Shown one piece after another: positions 37,371-45,051 of a DNA stretch of 45,051 bases. The notes under the pieces are model-generated. The model saw nothing but the letters and a program-made list of their open reading frames with translations, was not told the origin of the DNA and made no database searches. The stretch comes from JACDAN01 sp035535195 (GTDB lineage Bacteria; Actinomycetota; Thermoleophilia; Gaiellales; Gaiellaceae): NCBI GenBank assembly GCA_035535195.1, contig DATLQK010000060.1, positions 1-45,051 of the forward strand, in the 5' to 3' direction. The first letter of the stretch is position 1, and each line of letters begins with the position of its first letter. The translations under genes were made by a program, and so were the position numbers.

Positions 37371-39767
37371 TCAGCGCCTGACGGAGAAGTCGGCGGTCGA
37401 GCTGCCGACCTGCACCTGATACGCGCCTGTTTCAACCTCGCGCCTACCTGCTCCGTCAATGTCGCCCTTCGTCACAGCCAACTCGGATACGGGGAACGAG
37501 ACATGGACCAGTCGTGACGCGCCTGCGTCGAGGTTCACTCGCGCGAACCCGACGAGGCGCCGCGGCGGCGCGACCACCTCGCTGACCGGCTGGTGCACGT
37601 ACACGGGGACGACCGTCGTCCCCGAGCGGCTGCCCGTGTTCGCGACCGTGAAGGCGACGTCGACCGTTCCCCGTCGCGACACCGAGCTAGTCACCGAGAG
37701 GCCGCTCGTCTGGAAGCTCGTGTACGACAGTCCGAAGCCGAACGGCCAGCGCGGGTTGTAGCCGGAGCCCTGCCCGAAGTTCGTCCCGGGCAGCTGGTCG
37801 AAGAACTTCGGCTCGTCACCGGAGGTCGAAGGACCGCCGGTGTCGAAGTCGCCCGCGTTGTGGTCCGAGGCCGAGGGCCATGTCACCGGCAGATGTCCGC
37901 TCGGGTTCACGTCGCCGAAGAGCACACCGGCGACGGCCGAGCCGCCCTCGGTGCCGGGCAAGTACGCCATCAGCACCGCTCTCGCATCGTTGACGTTGGC
38001 GTCTGGGCCGAACCCGAGCGGGCGGCCGGCGATGACCAGAATCACTATCGGCTTGCCGGTCGCCTCGAGCGCGTGGATCAACGACTGCTGGTCAGCCGGG
38101 AGCACAGGCGTCGGGTTGTCGCCAAGTCCCTCCGCGTAGGCCCGCTCGCCGACGACAACCACGGCCGCATCGGCCGAGGCCATCGCCGCAACAGCCGCCT
38201 GCTGCTGCGCGGGCGTCACCGTCTGGCCGGTTGGTACCGAGACGGCGTTCCCGTCTACGGCCTGAATCCCCTCCAGAACGGTCGTCGCGGGCGGGATCTG
38301 ATCGGGCGGCCCCATGCAGCAGACGTGGTTGCCGGGATCGTAGACGCCCTGCCAGCTGACGCTCCAGCCGCCAAGCTGGTTCGGGACCGAGTTCGCGCTC
38401 GGACCGGTCACCACGAGCCTGGCGGACTTTGAGAGTGGAAGGAACCCGCCCTCGTTACGGAGCAGAGTGATCGACTCCGCCGCCGCCCTGCGGGCGAGAT
38501 CCTTGTTTGCCTTGACCGCCGCGTTGGCTGCGGTCGGATCGACGTACGGGTTGTCGAAGAGCCCCAGCTTGAACTTGAGCGTGAGGATCCTGCGCACCGA
38601 CTGGTCGACCCGCTGCATCGAAACACGTCCCGACTGGACGTTCTGGATCAGGCCGTTGTTCCAACCGACGTAGTCGAACGGGGTCATGCTCACGTCGATC
38701 CCGGCGTTGACCGCGAGTGCGATCGCCTCCGGAAAGTCAGCGGCAACGTGATAGGCGCTCTGCAGCGCTGGCACATCGCCGTAGTCGCTGATCACGACGC
38801 CCTTGAAGCCCAGCCGCTCCCGCAGCTGCTCGGTGAGCAGGTAATGCGAGGCGGTGGCCGGGATGTTGTTGATCGATCCGGAATTGACCATCACCGTCGC
38901 CGCGCCGGCGTCGATCCCACCCGCGTACGGCGGAAGCAGGACGTCCTGGAGATACCGGATGGGCAGCTGCGCCTCGACGCGGTCGTGCCCATTGATCGAC
39001 TGCGAGTAGCCGGCGAAGTGCTTCACCGTTGCGGCCACCTGCAGCGAATTGCGGCCCGCGCCCTGCATGCCCTCGATGTTCGCGGCCCCGATCGCGGCCG
39101 CGAGGTGGGGCGCCTCTGCCCACGTCTCGTAGTACCGGCCCCAGCGGTTGTCTCGAGCCAGGTCCTGCACTGGTGCGAAGTTCCAGTTGCCGCCGGTCGC
39201 GACGAGTTGCTGTCTCGTGGCGGCGCCGGCGGCCTCCGCGAGCGCCGTGTCCCACGTCGCCCCCATCCCGATCGACTGCGGGAAGAGCGTGGCTTCGAAC
39301 GGATGGCCGAAGCCGTGCACGGCGTCGACTCCGTAGATGATCGGGATGTGCAGCCGCGAGTGCTCGATCGCGTAGTGCTGGATCGTGTTGTACTGCTCAG
39401 CCCATCCTCGGCCGGTGTTGTCGGGCGGGTTGTCGGTGCCCCCGGAGAGGATCGAGCCGGTGTGGTAGTCGATCAGCGTGCGCTGGAGACAATTCGGCTG
39501 AAGCTGGGCATCGTTGCCCCCGTTGCAGTCGCCGTTGGCCGGATTTGTTGTGTCTCGCAGCTTCGCGATCACGATCTGGTCCATCTGCCCGACCTTTTCT
39601 GCCAGCGTCATCCGGTGGAGCAGGTCGTTGACACGGGCCTTGATCGGAGCCTGTGCATTCAGATAGAGCGGTTGGCCGGCGCCGGGCGCTGACGCTGCAG
39701 TCATGCCCAGCACGACGGCCACCAGTGCGACGAGGGTCACGCCGGTCACGGCAAATACGCGTCTCAT
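37371..39767 (-). CDS. Secreted family-3 glycoside hydrolase (beta-glucosidase/exo-glucanase)
   Basis: From ATG 39767 (GGAAGGAGGGACG upstream), 798 residues: a signal peptide (VFAVTGVTLVALVAVVLGM), the GH3 (alpha/beta)8 domain (LLHRMTLAEKVGQMDQI, GTDNPPDN, IPIIYGVDAVHGFGHPFEAT, VKHFAGYSQSINGHDR) with the nucleophile aspartate in VISDYGDV (usually SDW or SDY). The second domain (DLARRAAAESITLLRNEGGF) and a C-terminal fibronectin-III-like domain (WPFGFGLSYTSF) follow. It removes terminal glucosyl units from beta-glucans outside the cell. The upstream frame to 39932 lacks a ribosome-binding site. Confidence 0.92.
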   Translation of the reverse strand: MRRVFAVTGVTLVALVAVVLGMTAASAPGAGQPLYLNAQAPIKARVNDLLHRMTLAEKVGQMDQIVIAKLRDTTNPANGDCNGGNDAQLQPNCLQRTLIDYHTGSILSGGTDNPPDNTGRGWAEQYNTIQHYAIEHSRLHIPIIYGVDAVHGFGHPFEATLFPQSIGMGATWDTALAEAAGAATRQQLVATGGNWNFAPVQDLARDNRWGRYYETWAEAPHLAAAIGAANIEGMQGAGRNSLQVAATVKHFAGYSQSINGHDRVEAQLPIRYLQDVLLPPYAGGIDAGAATVMVNSGSINNIPATASHYLLTEQLRERLGFKGVVISDYGDVPALQSAYHVAADFPEAIALAVNAGIDVSMTPFDYVGWNNGLIQNVQSGRVSMQRVDQSVRRILTLKFKLGLFDNPYVDPTAANAAVKANKDLARRAAAESITLLRNEGGFLPLSKSARLVVTGPSANSVPNQLGGWSVSWQGVYDPGNHVCCMGPPDQIPPATTVLEGIQAVDGNAVSVPTGQTVTPAQQQAAVAAMASADAAVVVVGERAYAEGLGDNPTPVLPADQQSLIHALEATGKPIVILVIAGRPLGFGPDANVNDARAVLMAYLPGTEGGSAVAGVLFGDVNPSGHLPVTWPSASDHNAGDFDTGGPSTSGDEPKFFDQLPGTNFGQGSGYNPRWPFGFGLSYTSFQTSGLSVTSSVSRRGTVDVAFTVANTGSRSGTTVVPVYVHQPVSEVVAPPRRLVGFARVNLDAGASRLVHVSFPVSELAVTKGDIDGAGRREVETGAYQVQVGSSTADFSVRR

Positions 39768-40246
39768 CGTCCCTCCTTCCTGCATCGTGGTGCGGGTCGA
39801 AGAGCGCATTCGAGGGAGTCGCAACCAACATCGGTCACCCTCCGAGTCGATCGCCGCAGCAACGCCCAAGTCTTCAGGCGGTCTCATGAACACGCCTTCC
39901 CCGTTGCTAGCCGTGAAGGCGTAACACCACACGGCTACGCCGTCAAGGCGAAACGTTTAGCCGGAAGACCCCATAACCCGATCGAAACCTCCGGGGGTTG
40001 TTCCGCGTCTGCCTAATGGCCGTCTCGGGCGAGCCGCGCCTCTGACCGACGAAGCAGCCCAAGCCCGAGCCGTGGCAGCCGCAGATCGTGCTCTGCGTCA
40101 AGACCGTCCGGCCCACGTTCGGTCAGACGGTCGAGCGGAAACACAACCAGGACGCCCAGGCTGCCGACGCGACAGGAACCGCGGCGGGTGACGGAAGAGA
40201 ACCGGGGGTGCCATACTCGATGATCGAACTCGGGAGGAGAAAGTCC
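39768..40246. promoter_or_regulatory. 479-bp intergenic region with a spaced direct repeat
   Basis: GCCGTGAAGGCGTAAC (39910-39925) recurs as GCCGTCAAGGCGAAAC (39939-39954) with a 29-bp period, about 145 bp upstream of the divergent glycoside hydrolase start. GGCGTA...TACGCC also forms an inverted pair across it. Carbohydrate-responsive regulators use such sites, but none is identified. The rest of the region shows no gene; plus-strand frames from 40088 are poor before the ATG at 40247. Confidence 0.42.
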
Positions 40247-40672
40247 ATGGCCACGAGAGCTGATTTCACCGACGACGAGTGGGAGGCGATGAGGAAAGGC
40301 GTGACAGGCGCCGGAATGCTCGTCTCGATTGGCGATCGCGACTTCACCGACACCTTTGGCGAAGTTGGGGCACTCGCAAAGCGCTTGAGTGAAGAGCGCG
40401 AGGAGAGCCCGAGCGACCTCATGCGCGAGCTCGCAAGCGGTCGCGCGAGCGGATTCGGGCTCACGGCCTCGCCGGAGGAGGTCGAGGCGAAGACGCTCGA
40501 AGCGCTGCGCTCGGCAACTGCGACCCTCGACGCGAAGGCGCCGGAAGAGGCGGGCGCCTACCGGCAGCTCGTTCTGGACGTCGCGGAGTCCGTCGCCGGC
40601 GCGAAGGGCGGCGTCAAGCCCGGCGAGACTGGGGCAATCGAGAAGATCCGGGATGCCCTGGGCCCCGGCTGA
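40247..40672 (+). CDS. TerB-like helical protein (141 aa)
   Basis: The ATG at 40247, with GGGAGGAGAAAGTCC upstream, gives 141 residues (ADFTDDEWEAMRKGVTGAGM...). Helices with TFGEVGALAKRLSEERE, EAGAYRQLVLDVAESVAGAK and a terminal GETGAIEKIRDALG resemble the TerB/DjlA-type domain, although acidic metal-type residues are not clear. Function in bacteria is poorly known (stress, metal sensing). It lies 162 bp before the MFS-cNMP gene on the same strand. Confidence 0.65.
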   Translation: MATRADFTDDEWEAMRKGVTGAGMLVSIGDRDFTDTFGEVGALAKRLSEEREESPSDLMRELASGRASGFGLTASPEEVEAKTLEALRSATATLDAKAPEEAGAYRQLVLDVAESVAGAKGGVKPGETGAIEKIRDALGPG

Positions 40673-40834
40673 GTGAGCCAGCTCCTCGACGACTAGCCGT
40701 AACGCCTGACCCGCGTGGCCGTCATCGACGGCGGCCACTCGAAGCGACCGCCGGCCTCATCAGCGATCCCGTTCGGGACTTCGAAGGCCCGCGACCATTG
40801 CACGGCGCCCGGTAGTGAGTTTCAATCGGAGCTG

Positions 40835-42487
40835 GTGAATCGGGCGCTCGCTGCGTTTGCAGGTCTGCGCGACGCCCTGCGCAACGAGAACCTTCGACGT
40901 GTCGAACTTGCGTGGGGCGCCGTGATCGCCGCCGAGTGGGCGCACTTCGTCGCGTTCGGGATTTACGCCTACGACGAAGGCGGTACGGTCGCCGTCGGGA
41001 TCGCGGGTGTCGTGCGGATGCTCCCGGCAGCGTTCGTTGCGCCGTTCGCCGCCTCGCTCGGCGACCGCTTCCGCCGAGAGCGCTTCCTGCTCGCGATCTC
41101 GCTCATGGGCTGCGCTGCGCTCGCGGGCTCCGCCGCGGCCTTCTTCGCCGGAAGCGTCGTGCTGGTCTTCGTCCTCGCGGCCGTCGTCGGTCTCGCCGCG
41201 ACCCTGGCGCGACCCGCGCTGCAGGCGCTGCTGCCGTCGCTCGCGAGCACGCCACAGCAGCTGATCGCCGCCAACAGCGCCACCTCGACGCTCGAGGGCC
41301 TCGGCACGCTCGTCGGGCCGCTCGTTGCCGGCGTGCTGGTCGCGGTGATGGACGTCGGGCTCGTCTTCATCGTGGGGGCGGCCGCATTCCTCGGCGCGGC
41401 CCTGTTGCAGACTCGCGTCCGCGTCGAAGGGCTCCTCCGGCTGAAGGAGGCGACCGCCGAGGGCACCCTCGGCCTCCTGCTCGGCGGTTTCAGAGCCGTC
41501 TTGCGCCGGCCGCGCCCTCGCCTGCTCGTCGTGTTGATCTTCGCCCAGACGCTCGTCCGCGGCTGCTTGAACGTCCTGATCGTCGTTGCGGCCTTTCGGG
41601 TGCTCGACGCCGGCGCCGCAGCAGTCGGCTACATGACCGCGGCCGTCGGGCTCGGTGGCTTCGTCGGCGCGCTCGCAGCGGTCACGCTCGAGCGGCGGCG
41701 GCTCGCTGCGACGTTCGGGGTGGCGCTCGTCTTCTGGGGGCTGCCGATCGTCCTGCTCGCCCCGTGGAGCGCGCTCGGCGCTGCGCTCCTGCTGATGGCG
41801 GTCGTCGGAGTGGCCAACAGCATCGAGGACGTCGCGGTCTTCACCCTGATCCAGCGCATCGTCCCGGACGAGGTGCTGACGCGCGTGCTGGCGGTCGTCT
41901 GGGGGCTCGCGATGGGCGGCGTCGCGATCGGCTCGATCGCCGCGCCTCTGCTTGTCGCAGCCGTGGGGCCCCAAGCGGCCTTCGTCGCGGTGGGAGCGAT
42001 CCTGCCTCTCAGCGCGCTCGTCGCGTGGAGGCGCCTGCTCGCGATCGACCAGGACGTCGCGGGGCCGGCGGTCGAGTTGGAGTTGATCGACAGCGTCCCG
42101 ATGTTCGAGCCGCTCCCGCTCGCGGCGAAGGAGCAGATGGCCGGTGCGCTCGTGCCCGTCTCGGTCGCCGCACACGACGTCGTGATCAGGATCGGCGAAC
42201 CCGGCGACCGGTTCTACATCATCGGTGAGGGCGAGCTCGAGGTGGTCGCGGACGGCGTCAGAGTCGGCGCCGGCAAGGGGGACTACTTCGGCGAGATCGC
42301 CCTGCTCCGGGACGTGCCGCGCACCGCGACCGTGACGGCGCTACGGGACTCGCAGCTCTACGCGCTGGAACGCGATGACTTCCTCGCCGCCGTGACCGGC
42401 CATCCCGGTGCCCACGCGGCGGGCGAAGCGGTGGTCGACGAGCGGCTGGGCCGTCCCGAGGTTCCCGACCTCGCCTCGAGGGGTTGA
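40835..42487 (+). CDS. MFS transporter fused to a C-terminal cyclic-nucleotide-binding domain
   Basis: GTG 40835 is the preferred start of about 550 residues. The first 400 or so residues are an MFS permease (about 12 helices; AASLGDRFRRERFLLAI between helices 2 and 3). The C-terminal part is a cNMP-binding domain: AHDVVIRIGEPGDRFYIIGE, YFGEIALLRDVPRTATVTA (canonical phosphate-binding cassette) and a last helix. Transport may thus be gated by cAMP or cGMP. The upstream frame from 40715 adds about 40 residues of low quality. An RsbW-like/GNAT fusion gene follows 3 bp after its stop. Confidence 0.88.
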   Translation: MNRALAAFAGLRDALRNENLRRVELAWGAVIAAEWAHFVAFGIYAYDEGGTVAVGIAGVVRMLPAAFVAPFAASLGDRFRRERFLLAISLMGCAALAGSAAAFFAGSVVLVFVLAAVVGLAATLARPALQALLPSLASTPQQLIAANSATSTLEGLGTLVGPLVAGVLVAVMDVGLVFIVGAAAFLGAALLQTRVRVEGLLRLKEATAEGTLGLLLGGFRAVLRRPRPRLLVVLIFAQTLVRGCLNVLIVVAAFRVLDAGAAAVGYMTAAVGLGGFVGALAAVTLERRRLAATFGVALVFWGLPIVLLAPWSALGAALLLMAVVGVANSIEDVAVFTLIQRIVPDEVLTRVLAVVWGLAMGGVAIGSIAAPLLVAAVGPQAAFVAVGAILPLSALVAWRRLLAIDQDVAGPAVELELIDSVPMFEPLPLAAKEQMAGALVPVSVAAHDVVIRIGEPGDRFYIIGEGELEVVADGVRVGAGKGDYFGEIALLRDVPRTATVTALRDSQLYALERDDFLAAVTGHPGAHAAGEAVVDERLGRPEVPDLASRG

Positions 42488-42490
42488 GCT

Positions 42491-43936
42491 GTGTCGAGGG
42501 TGAAGGCCACCGTCCTCAGCGACGCGACTGCGCAGCCGCTCGTTGCGGCCGTCACGTCTGCATTCGCAGCGGCAAGCGACCTCCCGGCGGAGGACGCGCG
42601 GCGGCTGGACGCGGTCGTCGCGAGACTCGTCGCCTTCACCCTCGAGCACGCCTACCCCGACGACGACCTGGGCGAGATCGAGGTGACGCTCGAAGCGGAC
42701 GTCGATCTCGTCCACGTCACGGTGCACGACTGGGGGCTCCCGTTGACGAGCGCCGGAGGCGACTTCGGGCCGCTCCCGGAGCCGCTCGCCACGTTCGCGG
42801 ACGCGCAGAGCGTGCAGCTCTTGAACCTCGGTTCCGCCGGGAAGCGCCTGGCGGCCGAGGTGCCCGTGCGGTCGAACGGCGAGGCACAGGCGAGGCGGCA
42901 TCACCTCGATGCTGCCCCGCGAATCGCGGAGGCGTCCGAAGAGTCGTCCGATGCGATCGAGGTCAGGGACGCCACGGCGGCCGACGCCGAGGCAATCGCC
43001 CAGCTCCTCTACGAGAACTACCACCTGAGTTACGTGCACGCCGACTTCTACCGGCCGCGGTACCTGGTGGCAGCGCTCGCGGCGGGCGAGCTCCTCTCGG
43101 CAGTCGCGGTCCACGACGGGCGGGTGATCGGGCACCACGCCCTGATGCCGGTTTCAGATGCTCCATCCGCGGAGACGGGGGCTGCCGTCGTCCACTCCGC
43201 CTATCGCGGGCTCGGTCTCTTCGGCCGTCTGTTCGAGCTCACGTTGCGTGCAGCGCTCGACCGGGGCCTCGCCTCGGTCTTCGGCGACGCCGTCACCATC
43301 CATCCCTTCAGTCAGCGCGCCGAAGCCTCGCACGGCTACCACGAGACGGCGCTTCAGCTCGGCATGGTCCCTGCGCAGACCACGATGCGCGGCTTCGGCA
43401 GCAAGGGGCCTCGACGACGAACGGCCACTCTGCGCTCGTACCGTCCGTTCGACCGGCGTCCACGGCAGGTCGTGCTGCCGGCGACGTATCGCGACCTGCT
43501 CGAGCGGAGCTACGCGAATGTCGGGCTCTCGTTCGAGACGCCCGCCCAGTGGGCGCCGGTCGAGGGCGATGCGGTGACGGTCGACCTCGACGAACCGCGC
43601 GCGCTCGGGTTCCTGCGACTGCGGCGTTGGAACGAGGAGGCCGCGACAGCCCTGAAGCGGGCTGTGCGCGACGCACTTTCCCGGCACGTCGACGTCCTCT
43701 ACGCCGACCTCGACCTCACGTCCGTACAGGACCTCGATGAGGCGACGGCCGCGTTCAACGACCTCGGCTTCTTCGCTTCCGGCCTGATCCTGCACGGCCC
43801 GGACGGCCACGATCACCTGCGGCTGCAGCTCCTCGATTCCCCGGACATCGAGCTGGAGGACGTCGTGTGTGACTCGGCCTTCGCGGAGGCGCTGAGGCAG
43901 GACGTGTTGGGCGACCGGGCCCGGGTCGGCGCCTAG
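42491..43936 (+). CDS. Anti-sigma-kinase-like (HATPase) domain fused to GNAT acetyltransferase
   Basis: The 481 residues start at GTG 42491. Residues about 10-125 form an RsbW-type HATPase (LVAFTLEHAYPDDDLGEIEV, VTVHDWGLPL, NLGSAGKRLAAEVPV). The usual N-box asparagine (E-x3-N-A-x2-HAY) is not seen: the stretch reads VAFTLEHAY, so ATP hydrolysis may be impaired. From about 150 a GNAT-like domain follows (RDATAADAEAIAQLLYENYH, GHHALMPVS, SAYRGLGLFGRLFELTLRAA, the R/Q-x-x-G-x-G/A acetyl-CoA loop). Three bases after the MFS-cNMP gene, it is clearly an operon partner. A bidomain regulator acetylating a partner is inferred. Confidence 0.85.
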   Translation: MSRVKATVLSDATAQPLVAAVTSAFAAASDLPAEDARRLDAVVARLVAFTLEHAYPDDDLGEIEVTLEADVDLVHVTVHDWGLPLTSAGGDFGPLPEPLATFADAQSVQLLNLGSAGKRLAAEVPVRSNGEAQARRHHLDAAPRIAEASEESSDAIEVRDATAADAEAIAQLLYENYHLSYVHADFYRPRYLVAALAAGELLSAVAVHDGRVIGHHALMPVSDAPSAETGAAVVHSAYRGLGLFGRLFELTLRAALDRGLASVFGDAVTIHPFSQRAEASHGYHETALQLGMVPAQTTMRGFGSKGPRRRTATLRSYRPFDRRPRQVVLPATYRDLLERSYANVGLSFETPAQWAPVEGDAVTVDLDEPRALGFLRLRRWNEEAATALKRAVRDALSRHVDVLYADLDLTSVQDLDEATAAFNDLGFFASGLILHGPDGHDHLRLQLLDSPDIELEDVVCDSAFAEALRQDVLGDRARVGA

Positions 43937-43971
43937 GCGCCCGTCAGAGCATCAACCCGTCCCAAGCGGGG

Positions 43972-43995
43972 AGGGCCCCGCCGAAGCGGGGCCCT
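43972..43995. terminator. Perfect 10-bp hairpin downstream of the fusion gene
   Basis: AGGGCCCCGC (43972-43981) pairs perfectly with GCGGGGCCCT (43986-43995) over CGAA, between two convergent genes. Little T-tract follows, so a bidirectional barrier rather than a textbook terminator is likely. Confidence 0.68.
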
Positions 43996-44002
43996 GTGGG
44001 GG

Positions 44003-44524
44003 TCAGTCGATCGCGCCGCAGATCTCGGCCGCGAAGTCCTCGGTCGTGCGGTAGCCGCCGGAGGCGTGGAGCACCTCGATCTGCTGCTGCCAATTGACCG
44101 GGTCGGGGGCGACGTAGACGAGGTAGCCGTTGTCGCTGTAGACCGGCCCCTGGCCCTTCACGACGAACAGGCCGTCGTTCCCGGGAATGCGGACGAGGGC
44201 GGAGCCGTCGTCTTGAGCCTCGACGATCACCGGTCCGGCGAGGACCGTCCGGATAGACGCTCCGTTGGCCGGATTCGTCAGCGTCGTCTTCCAGTGCGAG
44301 AGGTGGATCGTAAAACGGTCGAGGCTGCCGTCGGCGTTGGTGTACGTCGTCGTCCGACGGGTGCCCTCCGAGTGGAGGACGACGTCGAAGTCGCAGATGT
44401 CGCCGGCCGGCACGGTGCGCGTGCGGTCGACCTGCTCGACCACGACGGTCGGAGCGGCGGCCACGGCCTGCGTGGCCGCGATGAGGCCGAGGGCGGCGAT
44501 GATCACGAACATGGTTCTCCGCAT
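44003..44524 (-). CDS. Secreted hypothetical protein (173 aa)
   Basis: A signal peptide (MFVIIAALGLIAATQAVAAA) is followed by a beta-rich domain with two cysteines (GDICDFDVVLHSEG and AEICGAID) that may form a disulfide. It resembles in layout the secreted protein at 18301-18801. No catalytic motif or membrane anchor. Function unknown. Divergent from the CGNR regulator gene (74 bp apart). Confidence 0.75.
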   Translation of the reverse strand: MRRTMFVIIAALGLIAATQAVAAAPTVVVEQVDRTRTVPAGDICDFDVVLHSEGTRRTTTYTNADGSLDRFTIHLSHWKTTLTNPANGASIRTVLAGPVIVEAQDDGSALVRIPGNDGLFVVKGQGPVYSDNGYLVYVAPDPVNWQQQIEVLHASGGYRTTEDFAAEICGAID

Positions 44525-44598
44525 GGGATTCCCTTCTCCTGGTCGCCGTCAGTGTCTAACCTCTGGTTGAGACTGACAGAACGGCACGGAGTTAGCGC

Positions 44599-45051
44599 GT
44601 GATCCTCGGAAATCCAGCGGAGTCGGGCACGGACCTGGCGGTGGCGCTCGTCAACACGTGGGACACGTACGACGACCCGCCCGAGCATCTGCCCGACGTC
44701 GCGAACCTCCGCCGGTTCCTTCGGATCGTCGGGCGGGAGCGCGCGGCGCGCACCGCCGGCGAACAGGAGCTCGCGGAGGTCAGGCGCCTCCGCGGACAGC
44801 TTCGCCGCGTGTTCGAAACGGACGACGCGGCCGAAGCTGCGTCTGCGCTGAACGAGATCCTCGCGGCCGTGAACGCCGTCCCGCGGCTCGAGGCCGACGA
44901 CGGGCGCTGGGCGATTCGCTTCGGGCCGGAGGAGCAGGCGATCGCGGCCCACCTCGGCGCGACGGCCGCCGCCGCACTCGCCGAGATCGTCCGAGCGCAC
45001 GGCGTCAGCCGCTTCGGGATCTGCTCCGCGCCTCCGTGCACGGGCGCCTTC
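44599..45051 (+). CDS. CGNR zinc-finger/ABATE-domain regulator, 5' part
   Basis: The GTG at 44599 starts a protein with the ABATE-type N-domain (LAVALVNTWDTYDDPPEHLP, RRLRGQLRRVFETDDAAEAA). It runs into SRFGICSAPPCTGAF, the beginning of a CGNR zinc-binding motif (FGxCxxPxC); the window ends there. These are putative stress-responsive DNA-binding regulators. The remaining C-terminus is off the right edge. Confidence 0.85.
   Translation, partial: MILGNPAESGTDLAVALVNTWDTYDDPPEHLPDVANLRRFLRIVGRERAARTAGEQELAEVRRLRGQLRRVFETDDAAEAASALNEILAAVNAVPRLEADDGRWAIRFGPEEQAIAAHLGATAAAALAEIVRAHGVSRFGICSAPPCTGAF

Noticed and set aside
40013..40738. Minus-strand frame of 241 codons over the TerB-like gene
   Set aside because: Shadow composition; the plus-strand frame has a strong ribosome-binding site and coherent helices.

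Overview
The window is high-GC DNA with dense gene packing, many GTG starts and frequent 1-4 bp gene overlaps. A WhiG-type sigma factor, a DivIVA-like coiled-coil protein, an EF-G paralogue, a CGNR regulator and many small actinobacterial-style hypothetical proteins point to an actinobacterium. A deep-branching class such as Thermoleophilia (Gaiellales/Solirubrobacterales-like) is my best guess, but that is inference. No rRNA, CRISPR array or complete insertion sequence is visible.

Positions 1-7746 hold a leucine/isovalerate (liu/mcc-type) catabolic neighbourhood on the minus strand: carboxyltransferase beta subunit (6187-7746), methylglutaconyl-CoA-hydratase-like protein (2490-3230) and the N-terminal part of a biotin carboxylase subunit (1-693). 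It is interleaved with small genes, an MFS transporter and a plus-strand pair of DapA-family lyase and FAD-dependent amine oxidoreductase. Positions 7828-11050 hold small secreted or cytosolic proteins, the DivIVA-like protein, a flippase-like membrane protein and a VOC protein. Positions 11108-16190 hold an L,D-transpeptidase overlapping the end of a 1461-residue secreted repeat protein. Positions 16427-18801 hold a membrane protein, a cyclic-nucleotide-binding-domain protein, a VOC protein and a secreted protein.

Positions 19181-27146 are the most unusual part. An intact tRNA-Trp (27105-27178, minus strand) has its 3' half repeated exactly, as part of a 47-bp direct repeat, at 19181-19227. 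The distal copy sits next to a good terminator hairpin. This is the signature of an integrated element (about 7.9 kb) using tRNA-Trp as attachment site, yet no integrase is recognisable. The element is roughly palindromic: paralogous lipoproteins, a paralogous 65-residue protein (one copy frameshifted), a 47-bp leader/ribosome-binding-site repeat and a flanking repeat each occur twice, in inverted orientation around about 23.4-23.5 kb. The centre carries an HNH nuclease-like protein and a secreted transglycosylase-like protein with an 18-proline linker; a lipoprotein cytochrome c lies in the right arm.

Positions 27212-37137 are housekeeping-like: two small membrane proteins including an ICMT/PEMT-type methyltransferase, whiG, an EF-G-like GTPase followed by a tiny gene that seems to start at CTG, a degenerate metallo-beta-lactamase-fold protein, a DMT transporter, a PadR repressor with a candidate operator, an aldehyde dehydrogenase, a YqfO/NIF3-like domain protein, an RNase HI and tRNA-Gly(GCC). 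Positions 37371-45051 hold a secreted family-3 glycoside hydrolase, a TerB-like protein, an MFS transporter fused to a cyclic-nucleotide-binding domain followed 3 bp later by an anti-sigma-kinase-like/GNAT fusion, a secreted hypothetical protein and the start of a CGNR zinc-finger regulator cut by the window end.
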